From positions 1 to 5,017 of the forward strand of contig JANWYM010000346.1 in the NCBI GenBank assembly GCA_025055355.1: DNA of 5,017 nt, read 5' to 3'. How positions within the stretch are numbered: the stretch's first letter is position 1; each line of letters starts with the position of its first letter. Source of the DNA: Abditibacteriales bacterium (GTDB lineage: Bacteria; Armatimonadota; Abditibacteriia; Abditibacteriales; JANWYM01). The position numbers and the translations under genes were made by a program. This document shows, in pieces, positions 1-5,017 of this stretch. The notes under the pieces were generated by a model. That model saw nothing but the letters and a program-made list of their open reading frames with translations, was not told the origin of the DNA and made no database searches.

Positions 1-1079
1 TCGCTCGCCAGCGGCTTGCCTTTGGTGTGAACCTTGAGGATGTCCTTGCGCCCTTTGGCGTCGGGGTTGTCCACCACGATGCGGCGGTCGAAGCGCCCCG
101 GGCGCAGCAGCGCCGGGTCGAGCACGTCCGGGCGGTTCGTCGCCGCAATCAAAATGACGCCGATGTTCGGGTCGAAGCCGTCCATCTCCACCAGCAACTG
201 GTTGAGCGTTTGCTCGCGCTCGTCATGTCCCCCGCCCAGCCCCGCGCCCCGATGGCGCCCCACTGCGTCAATCTCATCAATGAACACAAGGCAAGGGCGA
301 TGGGCTTTGGCTTGGTCGAAGAGGTCACGCACCCGGCTCGCTCCCACCCCAACAAACATTTCCACGAAGTCCGAACCGCTGATATGGAAGAACGGAACGC
401 CTGCCTCCCCCGCGATGGCGCGAGCCAACAAAGTTTTCCCACAGCCAGGAGGACCTAACAGCAGCACACCCTTGGGGATCTTCGCCCCCAACGCCTGAAA
501 CTTCTCCGGGTGCTTGAGGAACTCGACCACCTCTTGCAACTCTTGCTTTGCCTCATCTACCCCGGCAACGTCCTCAAACGTGACTTTAGGCATGTTGTCC
601 GTCAACCGCTTGGCGCGGCTGCGTCCGAAGTTGAGCGCCTGGTTGCCGCTGATAGCGTTTTGGCGGGCGATGAACATATACAAGGCGACGAAGAACAGCA
701 CCGGCAGCAGAAACGACATCACGACGGTGCCCACGACGCCCTGCCAGAGGGAACGCCTAATGTCAATGTTCTTGACGTGCTCTTGCGCTAACCTGTAAAA
801 GTCCTGCGCGGCAAAGGAGTCAGGTAGGATGACGGTATACCTATAGCGCCACGCGTCCCCTCCTACGCCTCTTTTGAGTTCAGCGCGGGCGACGTCGTTC
901 GTAATGATGAGGGACTCGACCTCACCGTTTTTCACCCGCTGCACCAGTTCTCCATAGGTCATCGGCTTCGTCGTGCCGATTTCCTTGACGAAGACGCTGG
1001 TCTTAGACGCCAACATCCCCAGCACGACGACGACTAAGACGATAACGGACAACGACCGCAAAAATCGCATCCCATTCAT
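1..1079 (-). CDS. ftsH: ATP-dependent zinc metalloprotease FtsH, N-terminal part (cut by left edge)
   Basis: FtsH is a membrane-anchored AAA+ protease that unfolds and degrades damaged membrane proteins and some regulatory proteins. The window holds its first 359 codons. Visible in order: a hydrophobic segment at about residues 6-24, an extracytoplasmic domain of roughly 85 residues, a second membrane segment at about 113-136, then the AAA+ domain. This has Walker A GPPGCGKT (209-216), the pore-loop motif MFVG (241-244), Walker B LVFIDEID (264-271) and the second region of homology ending in LLRPGRFDR, with arginine fingers R326 and R329. Walker A carries Cys where Thr is commoner, a tolerated position. 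The C-terminal zinc protease domain (HEXXH) lies outside the window. The ATG at 1079 is chosen because GAGG sits 7 bases upstream; an in-frame ATG three codons later is the alternative. It lies 27 bases after tilS and is probably co-transcribed with it. Identification is certain; only the extent is incomplete. Confidence 0.97.
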   Translation of the reverse strand, partial: MNGMRFLRSLSVIVLVVVVLGMLASKTSVFVKEIGTTKPMTYGELVQRVKNGEVESLIITNDVARAELKRGVGGDAWRYRYTVILPDSFAAQDFYRLAQEHVKNIDIRRSLWQGVVGTVVMSFLLPVLFFVALYMFIARQNAISGNQALNFGRSRAKRLTDNMPKVTFEDVAGVDEAKQELQEVVEFLKHPEKFQALGAKIPKGVLLLGPPGCGKTLLARAIAGEAGVPFFHISGSDFVEMFVGVGASRVRDLFDQAKAHRPCLVFIDEIDAVGRHRGAGLGGGHDEREQTLNQLLVEMDGFDPNIGVILIAATNRPDVLDPALLRPGRFDRRIVVDNPDAKGRKDILKVHTKGKPLAS

Positions 1080-1086
1080 CGAACTA

Positions 1087-1090
1087 CCTC
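1087..1090 (-). promoter_or_regulatory. Ribosome binding site of ftsH
   Basis: GAGG on the minus strand, 7 bases before the ATG at 1079. It supports that start codon over the ATG three codons inside. Confidence 0.7.
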
Positions 1091-1103
1091 GCTCATCTGA
1101 AAA

Positions 1104-1122
1104 CGTTCAATGACGTTGAACG
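1104..1122 (-). other. Perfect inverted repeat spanning the tilS stop codon
   Basis: CGTTCAA (1104-1110) and TTGAACG (1116-1122) are perfect inverted copies separated by 5 bases. The stem covers the tilS stop codon (1107-1109) and the last codons, ending 14 bases before the ftsH ribosome binding site. There is no U-run after it in the minus-strand direction, so it does not look like an intrinsic terminator. It could tune ftsH translation or mRNA processing, or be chance; a 7-base-pair stem is only moderately significant. Confidence 0.4.
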
Positions 1123-2498
1123 CTGAGAATAACCGTCTGGCGCGTATGGGGAGTTACTTTGTATCGGTCATCAATCCGATACCCAACCACCCAAACGATG
1201 ACGCCCTCTGACGCCACTACCAGAGTGCGCCCACGTTCCTCTGGTGGCACTTTCAAATCGGCTAAGAAGCGCACCACCTTCTTCGTTCCGCTCATGCCCA
1301 GCGGTCGAAAACGCTCCCCCGTCAGCGGATAGCGCACCGTCAGTTCTCTGCCCAGTGTCTCGGCGTCGAGAAACGCTTTTTGCGGGTCACTCTCCAGCGA
1401 CGGCACGCCGTCCACCACATCCGCTCGCAATCGCACGCCGAGCGGCGGCACGTCCACCCGACCGGGCACCGCCAACGTCCATTCGCACAACGCAGGACGC
1501 CAGACACTCAACGGCGGTTTCAGCCACAGCCTGCCCCTGTGGATTTTGACGCTGATACGGTTCGGCAGCGTCCACACCCTTTGGGGGGCGCCCTTCTGGT
1601 CGCCATGGCGCACCGCCTGGGCAATCGGTTCAATGTGTTCAAACCCCACGTTTTCAAGGTCGCCCTTGACCCGTCGCACCGCCTCCCGCAGCACGCGCCG
1701 CAGTAGCGCTAACGGCTGCCGCGCAAGTTCCTCTACATCAATAACCATGATACCATTTTTGGCTTCCCGCTGCAAGGCGGACAACGTTTCTCGCGCCAAC
1801 CCGTCCAGATAGGCGTTCTCCTCGCGCAATGCCTCCGCCAATCGCACGGCGCGCCGGAGGATATGCGGGCAGAGTTTCTTGAAGTGTGGCACGAGTTCAT
1901 GGCGCACGCGGTTGCGCTGATAACGCACGTCCTCATTCGAGGCATCGTGGCGCGGCATCACACCGTTCTCGACGCAAAACGCTCGCGCCTGTTCACGGGA
2001 AATCTCGAACAGCGGACGAATCACCCGCCCCACCTTCGGGGGCATCCCCGCCAGCCCCTCCGCCCCCGCCCCGCGACACCAGTTCAACAGCATCGTTTCC
2101 AGCAGGTCGTCCGCCGTGTGCCCGACGGCGATTTTGCTCGCGCTCAGGGAGTCCGCCAACGCGTTGAAGAACTCGTAACGCGCCGCGCGCCCCGCCTGTT
2201 CCACCGACCAGCCGCGCTCCTTTGCCAGTGCCGGCACGTCCACCGTTGCCACCGTGCAAGGCAGAGCCAACTGCTCCGCTAACGCCCGCACGAACGCGGT
2301 GTCCGCCTCCGCCTCTGCGCCGCGCAACTGGTGGTTCAGGTGCGCCACGTGCAGACGCAGGTCCCACTCCTCCTTGAGTTGCACCAACGCCAGTAGCAGC
2401 GCGCACGAATCCGCCCCTCCCGACACGCCGACGACCACAACATCGCCGGGCGCAAGCAAGGTATATTTCTGACAGGTGGAGCGGACGACACCAATCAT
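1107..2498 (-). CDS. tilS: tRNA(Ile)-lysidine synthetase TilS
   Basis: TilS attaches lysine to C34 of the tRNA(Ile) with CAU anticodon using ATP, changing its decoding from AUG to AUA; it is normally essential and cytoplasmic. The protein has 463 residues from the ATG at 2498, a normal length for the full-length form (the Bacillus enzyme is similar). Seen in order: PP-loop ATP-pyrophosphatase motif SGGADS (26-31), HLNHQLRG (53-60), the GHTADDLLET...RGAGAEGL block (126-149), RNRVRHELVP (195-204), and the C-terminal TilS domain with RYPLTGERFRPLGMSGTKKV (about 389-408) and the GVIVWVVGYRIDDRYKV tail. An in-frame TTG at 2513 would add five residues, but it lies in the end of the repeat element. 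Neither start has a well-spaced Shine-Dalgarno; AGG directly abuts the ATG. The gene is followed by ftsH, a pairing known in several phyla (in Bacillus hprT lies between). Confidence 0.95.
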   Translation of the reverse strand: MIGVVRSTCQKYTLLAPGDVVVVGVSGGADSCALLLALVQLKEEWDLRLHVAHLNHQLRGAEAEADTAFVRALAEQLALPCTVATVDVPALAKERGWSVEQAGRAARYEFFNALADSLSASKIAVGHTADDLLETMLLNWCRGAGAEGLAGMPPKVGRVIRPLFEISREQARAFCVENGVMPRHDASNEDVRYQRNRVRHELVPHFKKLCPHILRRAVRLAEALREENAYLDGLARETLSALQREAKNGIMVIDVEELARQPLALLRRVLREAVRRVKGDLENVGFEHIEPIAQAVRHGDQKGAPQRVWTLPNRISVKIHRGRLWLKPPLSVWRPALCEWTLAVPGRVDVPPLGVRLRADVVDGVPSLESDPQKAFLDAETLGRELTVRYPLTGERFRPLGMSGTKKVVRFLADLKVPPEERGRTLVVASEGVIVWVVGYRIDDRYKVTPHTRQTVILSVQRH

Positions 2499-2510
2499 CC
2501 TGGGAACTGT

Positions 2511-2587
2511 CAACGGATTTCGGTAGCGGATTCAGCGGATTACTTTGACGCAGACACGCATCTCATCCCCTACCGGAATCCGTCGAC
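2511..2587. repeat. Tandem repeat unit A (77 bases), hairpin-forming
   Basis: First of two abutting copies, starting CAACGGATTTCGG and ending CCGTCGAC. Its left arm (2509-2531) pairs with its right arm (2565-2587): 21 of 23 positions pair, counting one G-U, around a 33-base loop. The left half also holds three CGGATT words at 2514, 2527 and 2536. Confidence 0.85.
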
Positions 2588-2664
2588 CAACGGATTTCGG
2601 TAACAGATTCAGTGGATTGGTTTGACGCAGACACGCATCTCATCCGCTACCAGAATCCGTTGAC
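2588..2664. repeat. Tandem repeat unit B (77 bases), hairpin-forming
   Basis: Second copy, directly abutting unit A, of identical length and matching it at 69 of 77 positions with no gaps. Its arms (2588-2608 with 2642-2662) pair at about 18 of 21 positions including a G-U. A 25-base block (2621-2645) is identical to unit A positions 2544-2568. It ends 9 bases from the purC stop codon. Confidence 0.85.
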
Positions 2665-2673
2665 AGCAAACCT

Positions 2674-3567
2674 TTACTGCCCGACGAGGCGGCGATACGC
2701 CTCCCGATATTTCTCCAGCGTCTTCGCCACGATGTCCGGCGGCAGGGCGGGACCAGGCGGCTCCTTGTTCCAGTCCAGGGTCTCCAGGTAGTCGCGGACG
2801 AACTGCTTGTCGAAACTGTCCTGCGAGCGACCGGGCTGGTAGGTCGCCGCGTCCCAGAACCGCGAGGAGTCGGGCGTCAGGGCTTCGTCCACCAAAATCA
2901 CCTGCCCGTCCGACCGCCCGAACTCAAACTTGGTATCCGCAATAATAATACCCCGCGACAAAGCGTATTCACACGCCCGCTGGTAAATCTTCAAACTCAA
3001 ATCCATCAACGTCTCGCCCAACTCTTTGCCGATGAGGTCAAACATGCGCTGCTGCGTGATGTTCTCGTCATGTCCGGTTTCGGCTTTGGTGGCGGGTGTG
3101 AAAATCGGCTCGGGTAAACGGTCCGATTCACGCAAGCCCGACGGCAGGGTGATGCCGCAAACCGACTGACTCTTTTGATACTCCTTCCACCCCGACCCCG
3201 CCAGGTAGCCGCGCACCACGCACTCAATCGGAATGACCTGCGCCTTTTTGACCAACATGCTCCGCCCCTGCAACTGATCCGCGAAGTCCGGCAGCGGCGG
3301 CGGAAACTGCGCTACGTCCGCCGTGATGAGATGGTTCGGCACGATGTCCTTGACGAAATCGAACCAGAACAACGACAACTGTGTGAGGATGATGCCGCGC
3401 GTCGGAATCCCCGTCGGCATCACCACATCGAACGCTGACAGGCGGTCGGTGGCGACGATGAGCAGATGCTCGCCCAAATCGTAAATGTCGCGCACTTTCC
3501 CGCGCCGCGCCGGTTTCAAGTCGCCCAGTTGGGTCTGCAAAAGCGCTTGTGACTCGGTGTGAATCAT
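2674..3567 (-). CDS. purC: Phosphoribosylaminoimidazole-succinocarboxamide synthase (SAICAR synthetase)
   Basis: PurC joins CAIR and L-aspartate with ATP to give SAICAR, a middle step of de novo purine synthesis in the cytoplasm. The 297-residue protein has the family landmarks in order: RRGKVRDIYDL (21-31), ATDRLSAFDVV (39-49), IECVVRGYLAGSGWKEY (114-130), first signature LPEPIFTPATKAETGHDENI (151-170), second signature IIADTKFEFG (208-217) and LVDEALTPDSSRFW (225-238). The length suits the roughly 300-residue form of the enzyme rather than the shorter 235-240-residue form of Escherichia coli and Bacillus. The ATG at 3567 is chosen because AAGGA lies 6 bases upstream; an upstream TTG at 3606 would extend into the preceding gene. 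The stop codon of the preceding membrane-protein gene is one base away, so translation is probably coupled. No other pur genes are in view. Confidence 0.97.
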   Translation of the reverse strand: MIHTESQALLQTQLGDLKPARRGKVRDIYDLGEHLLIVATDRLSAFDVVMPTGIPTRGIILTQLSLFWFDFVKDIVPNHLITADVAQFPPPLPDFADQLQGRSMLVKKAQVIPIECVVRGYLAGSGWKEYQKSQSVCGITLPSGLRESDRLPEPIFTPATKAETGHDENITQQRMFDLIGKELGETLMDLSLKIYQRACEYALSRGIIIADTKFEFGRSDGQVILVDEALTPDSSRFWDAATYQPGRSQDSFDKQFVRDYLETLDWNKEPPGPALPPDIVAKTLEKYREAYRRLVGQ

Positions 3568-3568
3568 G

Positions 3569-4096
3569 TTACTTCCTTTCTTCCCTCGGCGTCCATCCCG
3601 TGCCAATGTCTCCCAGCGGAATGAACCCTGCTGGCGCCACGGGGGAAGCCACTCGTTGACCCGTGCGTTCTGCGATTTCCTGAATTAAATCGAAGGCGTC
3701 GGCAATTTCGCGCGTGCTGACGTCCAGCATCTTCGGACGCCAGTGACGCGGCGACTGCCACACAACGCGCACGCGCCCGGCGTCGTGCGTGAGACTGACG
3801 ACGTTCGTCCACTCGACGCGCTCTTGGCGCCCCAGCCAGTTCACCACGACAAAACCCTCCGCGTCCGTCCAGATGCCCCCGCACCGACTACGCAAAATTA
3901 GGTGCATCGCCGCACCGACGTTCTTCAAAAACAAGTATCCCGCGCCGACGACTAATCCTGCGATGACCCACATCGTTGCCCCCTGCGGCTTGAGCCAACC
4001 CACCAACAACAGCGACAGCGCGAGACTCCCCGCGCTGCCCACCACGCCGGGCAGCCACTCTTGCCAGGAAGCAGGATTGTAGCGGTAAAGGCGCAT
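3569..4096 (-). CDS. Small membrane protein, two helices plus possible PH-like domain, function unknown
   Basis: A 175-residue protein I cannot name. After a short polar N-terminus (MRLYRYNPASWQEW) come two hydrophobic segments at about 15-35 and 41-60 forming a hairpin in the membrane. A soluble region at about 72-145 follows, with alternating strands (GIWTDAEGFVVVNWLGRQERVEWTNVVSL, then RVRVVWQSP) and a final helix (REIADAFDLIQEIAERTG). The pattern of paired membrane helices, beta strands with a W-x-x-V/I turn and a closing helix resembles small bacterial proteins with PH-like (bPH) domains; this is an inference from pattern, not a match. The C-terminus is rich in Pro and Gly. There is no good Shine-Dalgarno before the ATG at 4096. 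The stop codon is one base from the purC start, which suggests an operon, though the role need not be related to purines. Confidence 0.8.
   Translation of the reverse strand: MRLYRYNPASWQEWLPGVVGSAGSLALSLLLVGWLKPQGATMWVIAGLVVGAGYLFLKNVGAAMHLILRSRCGGIWTDAEGFVVVNWLGRQERVEWTNVVSLTHDAGRVRVVWQSPRHWRPKMLDVSTREIADAFDLIQEIAERTGQRVASPVAPAGFIPLGDIGTGWTPREERK
3574..3578 (-). promoter_or_regulatory. Ribosome binding site of purC
   Basis: AAGGA on the minus strand, 6 bases before the ATG at 3567, inside the last codons of the preceding gene. It decides the purC start against the in-frame TTG at 3606. Confidence 0.7.
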
Positions 4097-4103
4097 TTTT
4101 CTG

Positions 4104-4132
4104 TTGACGCCTACAGGCTCTAGTAGTAAAAT
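4104..4132 (+). promoter_or_regulatory. Sigma-70-type promoter of the ribbon-helix-helix module
   Basis: TTGACG (-35, 4104-4109), a 17-base spacer and TAAAAT (-10, 4127-4132), each one mismatch from consensus. Transcription would begin near 4139-4140, about 43 bases before the ATG at 4183. It lies just upstream of the divergent minus-strand gene starting at 4096, so protein bound here could affect both directions. Confidence 0.75.
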
Positions 4133-4157
4133 TGAAGTAAAAGTTAAGTAATGCTAA
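4125..4157. promoter_or_regulatory. Three 11-base direct repeats, candidate operator
   Basis: AGTAAAATTGA (4125-4135), AGTAAAAGTTA (4136-4146) and AGTAATGCTAA (4147-4157) follow one another without gaps. The 11-base period places each copy on about the same face of the helix. The first overlaps the -10 box and the set covers the likely transcription start, a position suited to repression. Ribbon-helix-helix repressors of the CopG/Arc/ParD kind often bind short repeated sites cooperatively at their own promoter, so the downstream gene product is the natural candidate. The third copy is weaker and the region is AT-rich, so chance is possible. Confidence 0.45.
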
Positions 4158-4165
4158 TCTGTGCT

Positions 4166-4172
4166 GAGGAGG
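4166..4172 (+). promoter_or_regulatory. Strong ribosome binding site of the ribbon-helix-helix gene
   Basis: GAGGAGG, 10 bases before the ATG at 4183; a near-perfect Shine-Dalgarno and the best in this window. Confidence 0.8.
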
Positions 4173-4182
4173 TTCGACAGCA

Positions 4183-4395
4183 ATGCCAGAAAAAATTCGT
4201 TTAAGTCTGGATGTGTCTCCCGAACTCTATCAGAAACTGGATGAACTGGCTAACGCAATTCATGCGACGAAAAGCGAAGTGCTCCGCCGAGCCATCGCTT
4301 TGATGGACGTGGCCGTCAGAGCCAAAGAACAAGGTAAGAAGATTGGCCTTGCCGAGCAAGATCAACCTCTTGCCACTGAGATTATTATTGGGTAA
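4183..4395 (+). CDS. Ribbon-helix-helix (CopG/Arc-type) DNA-binding protein
   Basis: A 70-residue protein of typical size for a dimeric ribbon-helix-helix regulator. The N-terminal strand KIRLSLDVS (4-12) has alternating residues suited to insertion in the major groove. Helix one follows (PELYQKLDELANAI, 13-26), then the turn and second helix beginning HATKSEVLRRAIALM (27-41). TKSEVLRRAI is the characteristic second-helix start of the family. The tail (about 42-70) is charged, ends EIIIG and may contact a partner. Known relatives are transcriptional repressors, plasmid copy-number regulators or antitoxins; which applies here is not shown. It has its own strong promoter and ribosome binding site, and three phased repeats at that promoter suggest autoregulation. 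The gene for a membrane protein begins three bases after its stop. Hand-counted G+C of 4201-4380 is about 51%, lower than most of the window, which could hint at acquisition. Confidence 0.88.
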   Translation: MPEKIRLSLDVSPELYQKLDELANAIHATKSEVLRRAIALMDVAVRAKEQGKKIGLAEQDQPLATEIIIG

Positions 4396-4398
4396 CCC

Positions 4399-4743
4399 AT
4401 GGGTAGCGAACCGCACAGTTCAATCGAGATACCGAAACTGGCTGCTCAAATTTCTCCTGAACTTGATATCACCATCGAACCTCGTGAGACGCCCGAAGAA
4501 AGGGCTTCGCGTCTTAGGCGGGAGAAGGCTCAAGCTGAGCATGAGCGTAGGAAGGATTTTATTCTCTTCGTAGTGACGACAACGGTGACAGTGCTGGTGG
4601 CAGTAGCAGTAGTCGGCTTCAGCCTCTACTTTCTCGCATCGCCGCAGGTAGACGCCGAAGCTAAACAGTGGGCGTCCACCGTCCTGTCATCACTGATCAC
4701 CGGCGCCGCAGGCTACTTATACGGCAAGTCGAAGAAAGACTGA
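4399..4743 (+). CDS. Small two-helix membrane protein paired with the ribbon-helix-helix gene, unknown function
   Basis: A 114-residue protein without a recognised family name. Layout: polar N-terminus (1-28), a highly charged helix TPEERASRLRREKAQAEHERRKD (31-53) that may form a coiled coil, a clear membrane segment at about 54-79 (FILFVVTTTVTVL...FSLYFLA), a short loop SPQVDAEAKQ (81-90), and a second, less hydrophobic segment WASTVLSSLITGAAGYLYG (91-109) followed by KSKKD. The positive residues before helix one and after helix two suggest both ends in the cytoplasm. The second segment, with small residues and a GxxGYxxG-like end, may pack in an oligomer. The ATG at 4399 lies three bases after the preceding stop and has no strong Shine-Dalgarno of its own, so it is probably translated by coupling. 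A toxin, holin-like or sensor role is possible, but nothing in the sequence decides it. Confidence 0.8.
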   Translation: MGSEPHSSIEIPKLAAQISPELDITIEPRETPEERASRLRREKAQAEHERRKDFILFVVTTTVTVLVAVAVVGFSLYFLASPQVDAEAKQWASTVLSSLITGAAGYLYGKSKKD

Positions 4744-4744
4744 C

Positions 4745-5017
4745 TCACTCCCCTTCCACCCGAATCACGCTCGACACCTCCTCCACGCAGTCCAGCCGCC
4801 GGATGTCTTCCAGCGAACGGGTCATCTGCACCTGACGGACGGTGTGCGTAATCCAGACGATTTCCGCGACCGCGCCGTAGGTCGCCTTCTGCACGACGGA
4901 GGCGATGCTGACGGCTTCGCGTCCGAAGATGGTGGCGATTTGCGCGATGACCCCCGGTCGGTCAGCCACCTGCATCCGCAGGAAGAAGCGCGCCTCCATG
5001 TCGTCCACCGGCTTGGC
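4745..5017 (-). CDS. hom: Homoserine dehydrogenase, C-terminal ACT domain (cut by right edge)
   Basis: Homoserine dehydrogenase reduces aspartate semialdehyde to homoserine with NAD(P)H, the branch point to threonine and methionine. Only the last 90 residues are in the window, beginning AKPVDDMEARFFLRM. They form an ACT domain: strand EARFFLRMQV, the DRPGVIAQIATIFG helix entry with the typical D-x-P-G-V motif, SIASVVQK, the strand AEIVWITH, and the terminal LDCVEEVSSVIRVEGE. FFLRMxVxDRPGVxAxIAxIFG...SIxSVxQK...AEIVxxTH...SVIRVE is the usual C-terminus of bacterial homoserine dehydrogenases, where the domain gives allosteric feedback, commonly by threonine. In-frame GTG (5008) and ATG (4999) codons are internal, not starts, because the homology continues to the window edge. 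Its stop codon is one base from the convergent stop of the plus-strand membrane-protein gene. Confidence 0.9.
   Translation of the reverse strand, partial: AKPVDDMEARFFLRMQVADRPGVIAQIATIFGREAVSIASVVQKATYGAVAEIVWITHTVRQVQMTRSLEDIRRLDCVEEVSSVIRVEGE

Larger units (their letters stand above)
2507..2666. repeat. Composite palindromic repeat element with 25-base inverted ends
   Basis: The element starts CTGTCAACGGATT and its other end, read on the opposite strand, starts the same way. The inverted ends 2507-2531 and 2642-2666 match at 23 of 25 positions. Inside lie two tandem 77-base copies (listed separately). The element fills nearly all the space between the purC stop and the tilS start. No target-site duplication is evident at its borders and there is no coding capacity, so it could be a MITE-like non-autonomous element or a BIME-like extragenic palindrome. 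The family is not one I recognise. Transcribed from either strand it would fold strongly. Confidence 0.85.

Noticed and set aside
209..455. Cys in the FtsH Walker A motif as a sign of an inactive ATPase
   Set aside because: The position between Gly residues varies naturally among AAA+ proteins, and the Lys-Thr pair, Walker B acidic residues and arginine fingers are all intact.
1863..2282. Long plus-strand open frames opposite tilS, and similar ones opposite ftsH and purC
   Set aside because: Their translations are rich in Arg, His, Pro and Ala with no domain pattern, as expected from the antisense strand of G+C-rich genes. The minus-strand proteins are unmistakable family members.
2508..2513. 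TTGACA on the minus strand at the repeat edge as a -35 box for tilS
   Set aside because: No -10-like sequence occurs at 16-18 bases downstream, and transcription would start inside the tilS coding region.
2511..2664. The two 77-base repeats as a minimal CRISPR array
   Set aside because: The copies abut without a unique spacer, the unit is itself a long imperfect palindrome, and no cas gene is nearby. The similarity extends over the full unit rather than a short repeat with variable spacers.
2507..2666. A complete insertion sequence
   Set aside because: It has inverted ends but only 160 bases, no transposase frame, and no visible target duplication at its borders. Only a non-autonomous or palindromic element can be claimed.
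3564..3884. A second minus-strand frame (106 residues) inside the membrane-protein gene overlapping the purC start
   Set aside because: The product is Arg/Gly/Ala-rich without structure, and it overlaps two frames with credible proteins and a clear ribosome binding site for purC.
4120..4147. Minus-strand promoter for the gene starting at 4096 (TTAACT at 4142-4147, TACTAG at 4120-4125, 16-base spacer)
   Set aside because: The -35 has four and the -10 only three matches to consensus, in AT-rich DNA where such matches are common. A promoter for this gene is expected nearby but this candidate is too weak to annotate.

Overview
The window is an ordinary bacterial chromosomal segment with a small accessory insert. 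It carries four minus-strand genes in a row, a divergently oriented two-gene plus-strand module, and the end of a further minus-strand gene at the right edge. G+C is mostly around 60%, genes are closely packed, and ribosome binding sites are recognisable. The FtsH details (GAGLGGGHDEREQ segment, tilS directly upstream of ftsH) fit a deep-branching bacterial lineage such as Armatimonadota, Deinococcota or their relatives. That placement is a guess from protein style only; no rRNA or other taxonomic marker is present.

Layout, left to right. The segment 1-1079 is the N-terminal 359 codons of ftsH (minus strand, running off the left edge), an AAA+ membrane protease. tilS (1107-2498, minus), the tRNA(Ile) lysidine synthetase, lies 27 bases upstream of it. 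The gap between tilS and the next gene is almost entirely a 160-base repeat element (2507-2666). It consists of two tandem 77-base copies, each able to fold into a long hairpin, with near-perfect 25-base inverted ends. purC (2674-3567, minus) encodes SAICAR synthetase of purine synthesis. It follows by one base a gene for a 175-residue two-helix membrane protein with a possible PH-like domain (3569-4096, minus). The minus-strand order in the direction of transcription is therefore membrane protein, purC, repeat element, tilS, ftsH. The first two are tightly coupled, and tilS-ftsH form the second pair.

The divergent region 4097-4182 holds a strong sigma-70-type promoter (TTGACG, 17-base spacer, TAAAAT) for the plus-strand module. 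Three 11-base direct repeats begin inside its -10 box and look like an operator. The module encodes a 70-residue ribbon-helix-helix DNA-binding protein (4183-4395) and, three bases later, a 114-residue protein with a charged helix and two predicted membrane segments (4399-4743). I infer a self-regulated accessory pair, with the membrane protein as the functional partner of unknown role. The module ends one base from the convergent stop codon of a homoserine dehydrogenase gene, of which only the C-terminal ACT domain lies in the window (4745-5017, minus).

The most interesting non-coding signals are the tandem-hairpin element between purC and tilS and the helically phased direct repeats at the ribbon-helix-helix promoter. 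No gene-free stretch exceeds 300 bases, and I saw no rRNA, tRNA, CRISPR array or transposase gene.
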